A stretch of DNA of 64,000 bases, taken from NCBI GenBank assembly GCA_900542935.1, contig UQPN01000008.1, forward strand, positions 1 to 64,000, written 5' to 3'. This document shows positions 50,902-59,873 of the stretch, in pieces. The stretch's first letter is position 1. The number at the start of each line of letters is the position of its first letter. The notes beneath the pieces are model-generated. The model was not told the origin of the DNA. It ran no database searches and saw only the letters and a program-made list of their open reading frames with translations. The stretch comes from an uncultured Eubacteriales bacterium. GTDB lineage: Bacteria; Bacillota; Clostridia; Christensenellales; Borkfalkiaceae. A program made the translations under genes and the position numbers.

Positions 50902-52506
50902 TTATGAAATGCGGTACACTCTGATTTCAAACGGTCGGAAATCGGTTGCGGACGATTCGGCGTCCGGATAATTGCAAAGGAGAATTTCCGTGCGTGCGTT
51001 TATAGGCATTGCGGGAAGAATAATTTCGTTATTCTTTTCGAAATTGACGGCGACTACGATTTTTTCGCCGCCGAGCGCGCGTTCGTAAACGAAACAGCCG
51101 TCGTTTTTCGTAACGTCTTTGAAAGAGCCGTATCTGATTGCGCCGCTTGCCTTGCGGAGCGCAAGGAGTTTTTTATAAAAAGCGAATATCGATTTTTCCG
51201 AAGCGCGGTCTTTTTCAAGATTGATTTCGTCGGCGCGCGACGGCATTTTCAGCCACGGCGTGCCGCTTGTAAAGCCATGTGCGCCCGATTCGTTCGTCCA
51301 GGCGAGCGGGCGACGGGTATTATCGCGGCTGCCGTAATTGATTTCGGCAATCAGTTTTTCCCGCGGCTTTTTATTAAGATTGTCGTGATAATAATTCACC
51401 GTTTCCACGTCGTTGAAGCAGGAAATATCGCCGTAAAACGAATTTGCAGAGCCGAACTCCTGCCCCTGATAAATAAACGGGATGCCTTTCAGCAGGTAAA
51501 ACATGCCTGCGTACGCCGTGGCGCATTCGTAGCGGAATTCTTTATCGTTTCCGAGGCGGGAAAGAAAAAACGGCTGATCGTGATTATCGGTAAATAAAAT
51601 ATATAAAAGATTGTGTTCCGCAGTGAAATTCTGCCATTTGACGAGCACGTTTTTAATGTCGTCGCAGCGGTAGGGGGCGGGATTGTATTTATCCGATCTT
51701 CCCAGCCCGATATGTTCGAACTGAAATACCGATTTCAATTCGTCGCGGTCTTTGCCGCAGATATCGCAGATGCTTTGCGCGTCGGACTGGCATTCGCCTA
51801 CGGTGAAAAGATGCTTTGTTTTTTCGCGCCCGAACAGCTGCCGGATATATTCGTGCAGGCGCGGACCGTTCAGCATTTTATCGGCGGCAAAATCTTTTGA
51901 AATAAAATCCAGCACGTCGCAACGAAAGCCGTCTGCGCCGAGGTCCGTCCAGAAATCCACAACGTCGCAGCAAGCCTGCCGTACTTTCGGGTTTTCCCAG
52001 TTCAGATCGGGCTGCTGCACGGCGAAAGAATGCAGATAGTATTCGTTCGTCGCGGGGTTATATTCCCAGGCGCTGCCGCCGAAGCACGCCGTCCAGTTTG
52101 TAAGCGGTTTGTCCGCCCAGATATAATAATCGTGGTAGGGGTTATCTTTGGAAGAACGCGCCTGCCGGAACCAGAAATGTTCGGAGGAAGTGTGGTTCAC
52201 CACAAGGTCCATGATGATTTTCATGCCGTTTGCATGCAGTTCTTCCGCCAGTTTTTTCCAGTCGTCCAGCGTGCCGAATTCGTCCATGATATCCCGGTAA
52301 TCGGAAATATCGTAGCCGTTATCGTAATTCGGACTTTTATAGCAAGGGCAAATCCACACGGCATTCACGCCCAGTTCTTTCAGATAGGTGATTTTTTGCC
52401 TGATTCCGTTCAGATCGCCGATGCCGTCGCCGTTCGAATCGTAAAAGCTGCGCGGGTAAATCTGGTAAACGATTAAATCCTGAAAGTCGTCTTGTTTTTC
52501 CTGCAT
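50902..52506 (-). CDS. malL: GH13 alpha-glucosidase (oligo-1,6-glucosidase type)
   Basis: A 534-residue cytoplasmic GH13 enzyme. The barrel motifs are DLVVNHTSSEH, GFRCD with nucleophile Asp197, TVGEC with acid/base Glu238, and TDNHDQ with Asp310. The GDGIGDLNG calcium-type loop and the DVLDFIS segment point to the oligo-1,6-glucosidase / trehalose-6-phosphate hydrolase subfamily, which cuts short alpha-glucosides after import. AAGGAG precedes the ATG. It is divergent from an AraC gene, its probable regulator. Exact substrate (isomaltose, sucrose or trehalose type) cannot be fixed from sequence. Confidence 0.9.
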   Translation of the reverse strand: MQEKQDDFQDLIVYQIYPRSFYDSNGDGIGDLNGIRQKITYLKELGVNAVWICPCYKSPNYDNGYDISDYRDIMDEFGTLDDWKKLAEELHANGMKIIMDLVVNHTSSEHFWFRQARSSKDNPYHDYYIWADKPLTNWTACFGGSAWEYNPATNEYYLHSFAVQQPDLNWENPKVRQACCDVVDFWTDLGADGFRCDVLDFISKDFAADKMLNGPRLHEYIRQLFGREKTKHLFTVGECQSDAQSICDICGKDRDELKSVFQFEHIGLGRSDKYNPAPYRCDDIKNVLVKWQNFTAEHNLLYILFTDNHDQPFFLSRLGNDKEFRYECATAYAGMFYLLKGIPFIYQGQEFGSANSFYGDISCFNDVETVNYYHDNLNKKPREKLIAEINYGSRDNTRRPLAWTNESGAHGFTSGTPWLKMPSRADEINLEKDRASEKSIFAFYKKLLALRKASGAIRYGSFKDVTKNDGCFVYERALGGEKIVVAVNFEKNNEIILPAMPINARTEILLCNYPDAESSATDFRPFEIRVYRIS

Positions 52507-52586
52507 AATTTCTCCTTCGGGCGGAGGATAGCCGCCTGTTTTGTCCGGGTTCCGCGAAACTTTCTCCGAAAATCCCTACTGCCTAT

Positions 52587-52615
52587 ATTATATACTTATT
52601 GCGGCGGATAGTCAA
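52587..52615 (-). promoter_or_regulatory. Promoter of the GH13 gene
   Basis: On the minus strand: TTGACT, 17 nt, TATAAT, about 80 bases before the start codon. Confidence 0.8.
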
Positions 52616-52668
52616 ATCAAATTTCATCGGCTTCCTTTCAAATATCTTCTTTTTACGAGGGAAATATA

Positions 52669-52680
52669 CCCGAAATCGGG
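52669..52680. promoter_or_regulatory. Palindrome between the GH13 and AraC promoters
   Basis: CCCGA, AA, TCGGG: a perfect short inverted repeat about 55 bases upstream of the GH13 -35 box. Operator candidate. The rest of this 375-base gap is AT-rich with long T and A runs and the elements listed. Confidence 0.35.
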
Positions 52681-52784
52681 CGGAAAAGATACGCCGGGAA
52701 TTATGTTTTTATTGTTTTTTTTCGTTTTTGGGGCGGATTTTTTTTGAAAAAAAACGTAAGAACAACCGAAAATCAGCCGTTTTA

Positions 52785-52852
52785 CCCGTAAAAAATTATT
52801 GATTTTACCCTGAAAAACGGTTATAATGAAAATACGTAAGATTTTTTACGGG
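52785..52852. promoter_or_regulatory. 12-bp inverted repeats flanking the AraC promoter
   Basis: CCCGTAAAAAAT at 52785-52796 and its exact complement at 52841-52852 flank the promoter at 52799-52827. A further TTTTACCC copy lies at 52803-52810 within it. The arrangement suggests two or three binding sites for one regulator, possibly with looping. Confidence 0.5.
52799..52827 (+). promoter_or_regulatory. Promoter of the third AraC gene
   Basis: TTGATT, 17 nt, TATAAT, 55 bases before the start codon and enclosed by inverted repeats. Confidence 0.75.
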
Positions 52853-52881
52853 AATACGGTTTTTACGCGGGAGGGCAGGGA

Positions 52882-53679
52882 ATGATTACCACGAATCTTT
52901 TGTTTTGTGTAAATTTCACATACGAAAAAGCCACGCTGGGCAAGCCGCACGCGCACCCCTGCTACGAAATCGTATATTACGTAAACGGCAGCGGCTGGGT
53001 GGAATTTCACAAAGAACGGCACACGTTCGAAAAAGATACGTTCATGCTGGTGGGGCCGAAAGTGCAGCATACGGAATTTGACGAGAAGGGCACGGAAGTG
53101 TTGTATATCGGGCTGGAAATTTTCGGAGAGGACGGTTACGCGGAGGGCATTTACAACGAATCGGATTACGGCATCAAAGAATATATGAAAAAAATCTATC
53201 GCGAAGTAACCAACCGCAACATATATTCCGAACAGCTGATCAACAGCTATTGCACGATTATCGCCATCAAGCTGATATCCGCGGCAAGAAAGCGCCCGTT
53301 GCTTTCGGCGGACAGAAATCTGGACAATATTCTCAACTACATCGATTCGAATTTCTGTTGCGAAATCGATACGGCGAAGCTGGCGGAAATGTCGGGGTAC
53401 AGTTACGATCATTTCAGAAAAATTTTCGCAAAGAAATACAACGTCGGCGTGAACGAATATATTTTGCAGAAGCGTATCGAGCTTGCGGACAGGCTGCTTA
53501 GAAGCGGCAACGGAAAAGAATACTTAATCAAGGAAATTGCGGCGCGCTGCGGCTTTTCCTCCGTAGCGCAGTTCTGTACAAAGTACCGCGAAGTGATAGG
53601 CAGTACGCCTAACGAGGCGCGCACCCGCTATCTTGACGGGCTGAAAAATCTGGAAAAAGATAAGTTTTCGCCGTTATAA
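52882..53679 (+). CDS. AraC-family transcriptional regulator (locus B side)
   Basis: A 265-residue regulator behind GGGAGG. The N-terminal cupin domain (PHAHPCYEIVYYVNGSGW, EKDTFMLVGPKVQH) binds a small ligand, probably a sugar; the C-terminal domain has the two HTH motifs (EIDTAKLAEMSGYSYDHFRK, LIKEIAARCGFSSVAQFCTK). It lies between the GH13 gene and locus B, reading toward locus B, so it may control either. Inverted repeats around its promoter fit autoregulation. Confidence 0.9.
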   Translation: MITTNLLFCVNFTYEKATLGKPHAHPCYEIVYYVNGSGWVEFHKERHTFEKDTFMLVGPKVQHTEFDEKGTEVLYIGLEIFGEDGYAEGIYNESDYGIKEYMKKIYREVTNRNIYSEQLINSYCTIIAIKLISAARKRPLLSADRNLDNILNYIDSNFCCEIDTAKLAEMSGYSYDHFRKIFAKKYNVGVNEYILQKRIELADRLLRSGNGKEYLIKEIAARCGFSSVAQFCTKYREVIGSTPNEARTRYLDGLKNLEKDKFSPL

Positions 53680-53725
53680 AATTCGGTTATATATTCTGAA
53701 AATCGGTTGTCTTTATTTTTTAGTA

Positions 53726-53754
53726 TTGACAATCGATTTTTTTTATGCTACTAT
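53726..53754 (+). promoter_or_regulatory. Promoter of locus B
   Basis: TTGACA, 17 nt, TACTAT, about 85 bases before the first lipoprotein gene. Confidence 0.7.
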
Positions 53755-53788
53755 TTTTACGGAATTTATCCGAATTATACCATAAATA

Positions 53789-53804
53789 ACGGAAAAATTT
53801 CCGT
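53789..53804. promoter_or_regulatory. 16-bp palindrome in the locus B leader
   Basis: ACGGAAA, AA, TTTCCGT, about 35 bases downstream of the -10 box. A related CGGA/TCCG repeat is at 53760-53772 just after the -10 box. A position downstream of the promoter would suit a repressor. Confidence 0.45.
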
Positions 53805-53837
53805 ATTCAGGCAGTTTTTGCAAAGAGGAAGAGAAAA

Positions 53838-55130
53838 ATGATAAATTTCAAAAAATGGTTGTCCGCTTTCGTTGCGGGCACAACAATCGCAACGTCGTGC
53901 TTCGGCGCCGCATGCGGCAAAAAGGATACCGCTCTGGATTCTTCGCACGGCATAGCGGATCAGAGCAATTTGTACGGCATGTGTTATCTGCTGGAAGAAC
54001 GCAGCGCCGAAACGCTGGATATCGCCAACGAAGTGCTTCTGATGAAGAACATGGGCGTAAAAACGGTGCGGCAGTGGATGCATTTCCCTCATTTCATGTC
54101 CTCGCCTGATACGCTGAAACTCGATTGCGCCGCAACGAAAAACATGCACGATCTTCTGGCGGCGTGCGAAGCGGCGGGCATGACGAACATCGGCATGAAT
54201 CACCACAACTTCAACGCAACAGGCAACACCGTTGCAAAACCCTATAAACGCGACGTATCGGAAGGAAGCGCGTATGTGGAATGGCTGAACGATTATTACG
54301 AATCGTGGCGCACGCTGGTGAAAGAATTTCCCGAAGTGAAATACTGGGAAATCGATAACGAAGTAAACAATTCCGATTTCATGTGGAACGGTTCTTCGCA
54401 CGATTCGTATTCGGTGAAAGAGATGGCGGAAATCGCCGCGGATATGTTCTATTACGCTTCCCGCGCGATTCACGAAGAAAATCCGGCGGCGCAGACGGTG
54501 ATGGGCGGACTTACCGAGCCGAAAGGGCTCGGCATGGGCAATACGGCAACTTTTTTACAGCTGTTATACGATAACGTGGCAAGCGGCGAATACGGATATT
54601 TTTACGGGGCGGAAGAAAAGAGCGGCGCTTCGAAAAACGCCGACGATTATTTTCAGATTGCCTGCTGGCATCCGTACATGCCTTCGTTCAACAAAAAGAA
54701 TTTCATAGAAATCAATAAAGAATATTACGATATCGTTCTGCAGAACGAGAAAAAACACAAAAAAGTATTCTTTACAGAAATCGGCTGGAACGATACCGTA
54801 TGCAACGGCGAGCAGAACGCCATAAAATACATGGAAGAAATGTTCGACGCCTGCAAGCAGTTACCGTGGCTGGAAACGGTGAACGTGTTCAAACTGTACG
54901 ATGTGGGCAAGCTGAATAACTGGGACAGCGCCTACGAAGTACGTTTCGGGCTGGTGCACGACCCCGATTATACGAGAACGTACTATAAACTCGCTTCGGA
55001 AACGCAATCGATCAATATCGCGGCGGACGGAAGATGCATTCCCGGCGCGCCGAAAAATAAAGCTTATGCTTTTCAGAGGCTTGCCGGAGGTTCGGGCGAT
55101 TTGGAAGTACTTATGAAGAAGGGGAATTGA
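53838..55130 (+). CDS. Glycosidase-like (clan GH-A-like) lipoprotein, paralogue 1
   Basis: A 430-residue lipoprotein (lipobox ending at Cys26) with a TIM-barrel pattern of clan GH-A. WEIDNEVNN puts an acid/base Glu at 175 after strand 4, and VFFTEIGWND puts a nucleophile Glu at 314 after strand 7, 139 residues later. Other conserved pieces are VRQWMHFPHF and IGMNHHNFN. GH39- or GH5-like enzymes are the closest idea, but I cannot name the family. It shares the SHGIAD...LYGMCYL opening and all these motifs with the next gene. Extracellular, so it would act before import. Confidence 0.72.
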   Translation: MINFKKWLSAFVAGTTIATSCFGAACGKKDTALDSSHGIADQSNLYGMCYLLEERSAETLDIANEVLLMKNMGVKTVRQWMHFPHFMSSPDTLKLDCAATKNMHDLLAACEAAGMTNIGMNHHNFNATGNTVAKPYKRDVSEGSAYVEWLNDYYESWRTLVKEFPEVKYWEIDNEVNNSDFMWNGSSHDSYSVKEMAEIAADMFYYASRAIHEENPAAQTVMGGLTEPKGLGMGNTATFLQLLYDNVASGEYGYFYGAEEKSGASKNADDYFQIACWHPYMPSFNKKNFIEINKEYYDIVLQNEKKHKKVFFTEIGWNDTVCNGEQNAIKYMEEMFDACKQLPWLETVNVFKLYDVGKLNNWDSAYEVRFGLVHDPDYTRTYYKLASETQSINIAADGRCIPGAPKNKAYAFQRLAGGSGDLEVLMKKGN

Positions 55131-55131
55131 C

Positions 55132-56472
55132 GTGATGAAAAAGAATTTTCTCGCAACGGTAACGGCGGCGCTTCTATGTGCGGCTTCGGCGTTTTCCGTT
55201 GCCGGATGCGATACGGATTCGGGCGGACAGAGAAAGCCGCCAAAGGATAAACCGCAGGAAGAAATTCCGCTTGATACCTCTCACGGCATTGCCGATACGA
55301 CGAAACTGTACGGAATCTGCTATCTGATAGAGGACAGAGAGTATAACGGATCGCCGTTTACCGCGGAAGATTTCGGCGTGGATTTTCAGCTGATTGAAAA
55401 TCTGGGTGCGAAAACGGTGCGGCACTGGATGCACTTCACGTATCTTCTGAAAGATAAAGATACTTTAAACGCCGGACATTGCGCCGTAATGCACGCGGAG
55501 CTTGCGGAGTGCGTTGCGCGCGGCATAACGAATATCGGCATGAATCATCACAACTTCAACAACGGGCAGAATTCCGTGGGGAAAGTGCGGCGGAATCTTT
55601 CCACTGGCAGTTATTACAAGCAGTGGCTGGACGATTATTATACTTCCTGGTATACGCTGGTTTCCGAATTTCCGGAAGTGGAGTACTGGGAAATCGATAA
55701 CGAACTCAACAACCCCGATTTTATGTACAGCTGTTACGATGATTCTCTGTTCGATTCGGAAATGATGGCGGCGATTTCCACGGATATGCTCTATTACGCC
55801 ACGCGGGCGATTCACGACGCCAATCCCGAAGCGAAAAGCGTGATGGGCGGGCTTACCGAACCGATGGGGCAGGGAAACAGCGACGTAACGAAAAGCCGCC
55901 CTTCCAACGCCTGGTTTTTACAAAAGATTTACGATAATATTTTCAGCGGCGAATTCGGCTATTTCTATTCGTCCGAAACCGACGAAACCGCGTCGGTAAA
56001 TCCCGACGATTATTTCGACGTGGCGGCATGGCACCCGTACCGCGATACGAAAGATTTCGACGAATCGTATTTCGTTGCGGAAAATCACAAGGTGTATCAG
56101 GTAGTGCTGGATAACGAACGCAAACATAAAAAAGTGTTCATTACGGAAGTAGGGTACAGCGATACGGGTAAAGGATCTTACGGCGCCGCGGCAAATGTGA
56201 TTGCGATGATGAACGCCGTGAAAAAATATATGCCGTACGTGGAAACGGTGAATATTTTCAGGATGTTCGATAATGCGAATACGCCCTGGGCGGCGCACGG
56301 CAACGTATCTCGATTCGGCTTTTTTGCGGATCCGAACCCCGCGCGGGTGTATAACGACTCGTCCGGCACAAGGCAGATGATTGCGGGCGAAGCCAAAGAA
56401 CTGGCGGCACTCTATCAGAAAGCCGCAGGCGGAACGGGCGCTCTGAATCTGCTGGAAAACTATTACGCGTAA
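55132..56472 (+). CDS. Glycosidase-like lipoprotein, paralogue 2
   Basis: Follows its paralogue by one base. GTG at 55132 is 7 nt after AAGGGG; the ATG 3 nt later is equally possible. The 446-residue lipoprotein has a lipobox ending at Cys26, a Lys/Pro-rich linker, and the same barrel: VRHWMHFTYL, IGMNHHNFN, WEIDNELNN with Glu191, and VFITEVGYSD with the second Glu. Identity with the neighbour is spread over the full length, so it is a tandem duplicate. Small insertions near the C-terminus (NSDVTKSRPSNAW) suggest altered substrate range. Confidence 0.72.
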   Translation: MMKKNFLATVTAALLCAASAFSVAGCDTDSGGQRKPPKDKPQEEIPLDTSHGIADTTKLYGICYLIEDREYNGSPFTAEDFGVDFQLIENLGAKTVRHWMHFTYLLKDKDTLNAGHCAVMHAELAECVARGITNIGMNHHNFNNGQNSVGKVRRNLSTGSYYKQWLDDYYTSWYTLVSEFPEVEYWEIDNELNNPDFMYSCYDDSLFDSEMMAAISTDMLYYATRAIHDANPEAKSVMGGLTEPMGQGNSDVTKSRPSNAWFLQKIYDNIFSGEFGYFYSSETDETASVNPDDYFDVAAWHPYRDTKDFDESYFVAENHKVYQVVLDNERKHKKVFITEVGYSDTGKGSYGAAANVIAMMNAVKKYMPYVETVNIFRMFDNANTPWAAHGNVSRFGFFADPNPARVYNDSSGTRQMIAGEAKELAALYQKAAGGTGALNLLENYYA

Positions 56473-56585
56473 CGAAAAAAACGCCGCGAAAGCGTGCAAT
56501 ACGGCGCAAAAAGCGGAAAAACGCGGAATTTATCATGTTAAAAACGGCAACTCCGCCGATAAGGAGAATTATAAGGAGAGAAGAT

Positions 56586-58817
56586 ATGAATACATCAGGA
56601 AAGAACCGGAACAAGAAACTTGCCGCACTGCTTGCGCTTTGTTGCACGGGAAGCGCGGCGGCTGGCGCGTCGCTGCTCGGAGGAAGCGCGGCTTCCGCCG
56701 CCGAAACGAAGCAGCTTACCATGGGAGATTTGCCTTATTATACGTGGTATAGCGAGTATAAGGGGCACAGCATCAACAACATGAAAGTGAAGTTGATGTA
56801 CACCGATTCTTCGGCGTTGTTTTTCGACGCGACGAAGAGCGATTATAATCTGAAAGATTTTTCGGCGAAAGTAAGCGATAACGCTTTGTCGCTGAACGGA
56901 TTTACCGTTGAAAACTGGCAGTATAAATTCCCGGCGGCAGGCGGCAGCGTGGTTACGTATGTGGAAGCGGAAGCCGCCGGCACGATTGCCTGGGATTACA
57001 CGGCGGCGAATTTCGGCGGCTATATCGATTGGAACAGTCTTTTTGCCGTTTATAAATACGAAGCGGCAACGAAATCGGTTACGCAGCTTGCGAAATTGTT
57101 CCATATAGCGGACGGCGCCGAAGCGACGATTAAAGCCGAAGTAAACAAAGGGCTTTCCGTAGAGATGGCGAAAGGCGACGTGATTTATTACGAACTCGGC
57201 GCGGGCAATGCAAGGAACTATCAGAACATGCAGAGTGCGACGATTACGTTTACGGCAAAAGGCGAAACCGACGAAGCCACGGCGGAACAGATTGCGGAAT
57301 ATACAAAGAAGCTGGAAGATAAGGTGTCGGCGCTGAGCCCGGACGATTACACGGCGGAAAACTGGGCTCTGATTCAGAAATATCTCAAAGATTTCAAAGG
57401 CGCGGAATATACGAAGTTATCCGTGCTGAAAGCGGCGTACGAAAAAGCCGTATCCGATATCGACGCGGTGAAAACCAACACGGTAGATAACGCGAAAGCC
57501 GCTAAAAAGGCGGACATGGCGGAGTATTGGAAAACGCTGAAAGAAGAAAATTACACCGCCGAGGGCTGGACAACCGTAAATGCCGCGCACGAAAAATTCC
57601 TTACGGACGTGGAAACGGCGGAAACGGCAGAGGACATCAATTCCGTTTACGATACCGCGATGGCGGCGATGAAAGCGGTCGTCCCCGTGAAAGAAGAGGG
57701 AAAAGACCTCGATTATTGCGAAAAAATGAATGCCAACGGCTATACCTGGATTACGGGCGTCGTGGCGGATACGAAGCTGATGACGGGTACCGTGGCGGAC
57801 GGACTTCTCGATTTCGATAAACAGGGCGCGGATAAGTATTATATGTACAACGAATCTCTGAACGCCGGTTTCGATTCGCCGAAATATTTCGCGCAGAACT
57901 GGAAGTGGTACATCGGGCGCAACGCCGCGATCGTGCAGCTGTTCAAAGCGAATAAAGATTGTTCGCTTACGTTCTCCAACGTACTGCCCGAAGGCAAAAC
58001 CAACGGCTGGACGGATAACTGCGTTCTTAACGTGTATATCGTGCGCGGCGAAGAAACGAAGAAAATCGCCACGGTGAGCAATCCCGTAACGCAGGAAGAT
58101 TTCAGCGGCGTGTGGTATATGAAAGCGGGCGACGTGCTCTATTTCGAATTTGCGTCGAACATCATTCTCGAAGGTCAGGTGAGAAATTTCGAAGCGCCTT
58201 GCTACACGACGTATCTGCTCGATTCTTCTGCGTTCGACGAAGAAAAGTACACCTCGCAGAATCACGATTTGCCGCAGGCGGTGAAAGATAAAATCGCCGA
58301 AAAGAAGGCGGCGCTCGAAGCGTGGTTCGCTACGCTTACGCAAACGGATTATTCCGCTACAAACTGGGCGCTTTTACAGGACGAAATCGCTTCGTTTACG
58401 GAAAGATGCGAAACAGAAGTGAAAACCGCAGAGGACGCGGAAAGGCTGTATAACGAGGTGTTTGCGGCGGCGCAGGCGGTGGAAACGATCGCTCAGGCGG
58501 AAGCCACGCTGAAAAAGACGTTGCAGGAATACGCCGACGAATTGCAGGCGAAGTACGACGAATTGATCGCCAATAACAAATATACCAAAGACGCCCGCGC
58601 CGCACTGGACGAAGCGCTGGCGGACGGCAAGAAAAAAATCCTTTCGGCAAAGAGCAAAACGCTGGGCAATTCCGCAAAATTGCAGGCGATTGCGGCGCTG
58701 AATAAGGTGGAAACGAAGTCGGGTTGCGGCGGAATCATCGGATTCGGCAGCGCGGCGGCGGTGCTCGGCGCGGCGGCAATCGCGTTTGCGGCAACCAAAA
58801 AGAAGAAAGAAAACTAA
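56586..58817 (+). CDS. FIVAR-like surface protein with C-terminal GCGG-TM-KKK tail
   Basis: 743 residues from the ATG behind AAGGAG (MNTSGKNRNKKLA); the frame extends 51 nt upstream without support. A Sec signal peptide ends near ASA-AE. A beta domain (residues 40-240) is repeated in part at 390-550 (YTWYSEYKG/YTWITGVVAD, with NAAIVQLFKANKD). Helical FIVAR-like repeats with YTAENW, YTAEGW and YSATNW signatures follow at about 250-380 and 570-700. It ends in SGCGGIIG, a hydrophobic segment and KKKKEN, the same type of tail as the 1285-residue protein. Likely a wall- or membrane-attached glycan-binding protein. Confidence 0.75.
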   Translation: MNTSGKNRNKKLAALLALCCTGSAAAGASLLGGSAASAAETKQLTMGDLPYYTWYSEYKGHSINNMKVKLMYTDSSALFFDATKSDYNLKDFSAKVSDNALSLNGFTVENWQYKFPAAGGSVVTYVEAEAAGTIAWDYTAANFGGYIDWNSLFAVYKYEAATKSVTQLAKLFHIADGAEATIKAEVNKGLSVEMAKGDVIYYELGAGNARNYQNMQSATITFTAKGETDEATAEQIAEYTKKLEDKVSALSPDDYTAENWALIQKYLKDFKGAEYTKLSVLKAAYEKAVSDIDAVKTNTVDNAKAAKKADMAEYWKTLKEENYTAEGWTTVNAAHEKFLTDVETAETAEDINSVYDTAMAAMKAVVPVKEEGKDLDYCEKMNANGYTWITGVVADTKLMTGTVADGLLDFDKQGADKYYMYNESLNAGFDSPKYFAQNWKWYIGRNAAIVQLFKANKDCSLTFSNVLPEGKTNGWTDNCVLNVYIVRGEETKKIATVSNPVTQEDFSGVWYMKAGDVLYFEFASNIILEGQVRNFEAPCYTTYLLDSSAFDEEKYTSQNHDLPQAVKDKIAEKKAALEAWFATLTQTDYSATNWALLQDEIASFTERCETEVKTAEDAERLYNEVFAAAQAVETIAQAEATLKKTLQEYADELQAKYDELIANNKYTKDARAALDEALADGKKKILSAKSKTLGNSAKLQAIAALNKVETKSGCGGIIGFGSAAAVLGAAAIAFAATKKKKEN

Positions 58818-58889
58818 AGAAAAGTTGCGTTTCCGCGGCGGGAAAAACTGCCGCGGAAGCAAAAAACTTTTCGGCTCGGAGTATCTTGT

Positions 58890-59873
58890 ATGGAAAAGGA
58901 AATCGCAACGACGCGCGAACCGGCGGAATGCAAAAACGCGGGGAAACGGGGTAAAAAAACGAAAGGCAATCTTTTCGTAAGATTTTTGCCTCTGTATCTT
59001 ATGCTGCTGCCGCTTGTCGTGTATCTGTTTATTTTCAATTATTATCCGATGTTCGGCTTGCAGATCGCTTTCAAAGACTGGTTTGTAAGAAAAGGCATCT
59101 GGGGCAGCCCGTGGGCGACGACGGACGGAAAACTTGATTTGTTCAAGTATTTTTCGCAGCTGTTCGGAACGTCTCTTTTTAAAGAAAAACTGATCAATAC
59201 GCTCAGAATTTCGCTTTTGAAAATGCTGTTCGGCTTTCCCGCGCCTATTCTTCTGGTGCTGATGCTGAACGAACTTCCGTCGGCGAGGTTTGCGAAATTG
59301 ACGCAGTCGGTTTCGTACATACCGCATTTTTTATCGTGGGTAGTGCTGGGCGGCATCTTTTTGTCGCTGGATAAATCCACGGCGTTTCAGGACGTGATGC
59401 TGAAGCTGTTCGGCAGAAACATACACTTTTTCAGTAACGATAATTTGTATGTGGGCTTCCTGATTTTTTCGGATATATATAAGGAAGCGGGCTGGGGCAC
59501 GATTATCTATCTTGCCACGCTGATGAACATCGATCCGCAACTGTACGAGGCGGCTTCGCTGGACGGCGCGGGCAGATTCAAAAAAATTCTGTACATTACC
59601 CTTCCGGGGCTGCTGCCTGCCATTTCGTTCAACGCGATTCTCACCCTTTCCAACATTATGTACGCCGGGTTCGATCAGATTTACAACACGTACAACAGCG
59701 TGCTTTCGGGCAAGGGAGAAACGCTGGAAATGTATCTGTTCTCGCTTGGTATCACGGGCGGCAATTACTCGCTTTCCACGGCAATCGGACTTTTCAATTC
59801 GGCGATCGGCTGCGTGCTTGTCATCCTCACCAACAAACTGACGAAACTGATAGGAGGCGAAGGAATATGGTAA
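58890..59873 (+). CDS. ABC transporter permease, LplB/YteP type (locus B)
   Basis: A 327-residue permease with a 30-residue basic cytoplasmic head and six membrane segments. The MLLPLVVYLFIFNYYPMFG start and IAFKDW belong to the LplB/YteP branch, which imports complex oligosaccharides such as those from pectin or rhamnogalacturonan. The EAA loop is YEAASLDGAGRFKKILYITLP. CGGAG precedes the ATG. Its stop overlaps the next permease by 7 bases. Confidence 0.92.
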   Translation: MEKEIATTREPAECKNAGKRGKKTKGNLFVRFLPLYLMLLPLVVYLFIFNYYPMFGLQIAFKDWFVRKGIWGSPWATTDGKLDLFKYFSQLFGTSLFKEKLINTLRISLLKMLFGFPAPILLVLMLNELPSARFAKLTQSVSYIPHFLSWVVLGGIFLSLDKSTAFQDVMLKLFGRNIHFFSNDNLYVGFLIFSDIYKEAGWGTIIYLATLMNIDPQLYEAASLDGAGRFKKILYITLPGLLPAISFNAILTLSNIMYAGFDQIYNTYNSVLSGKGETLEMYLFSLGITGGNYSLSTAIGLFNSAIGCVLVILTNKLTKLIGGEGIW

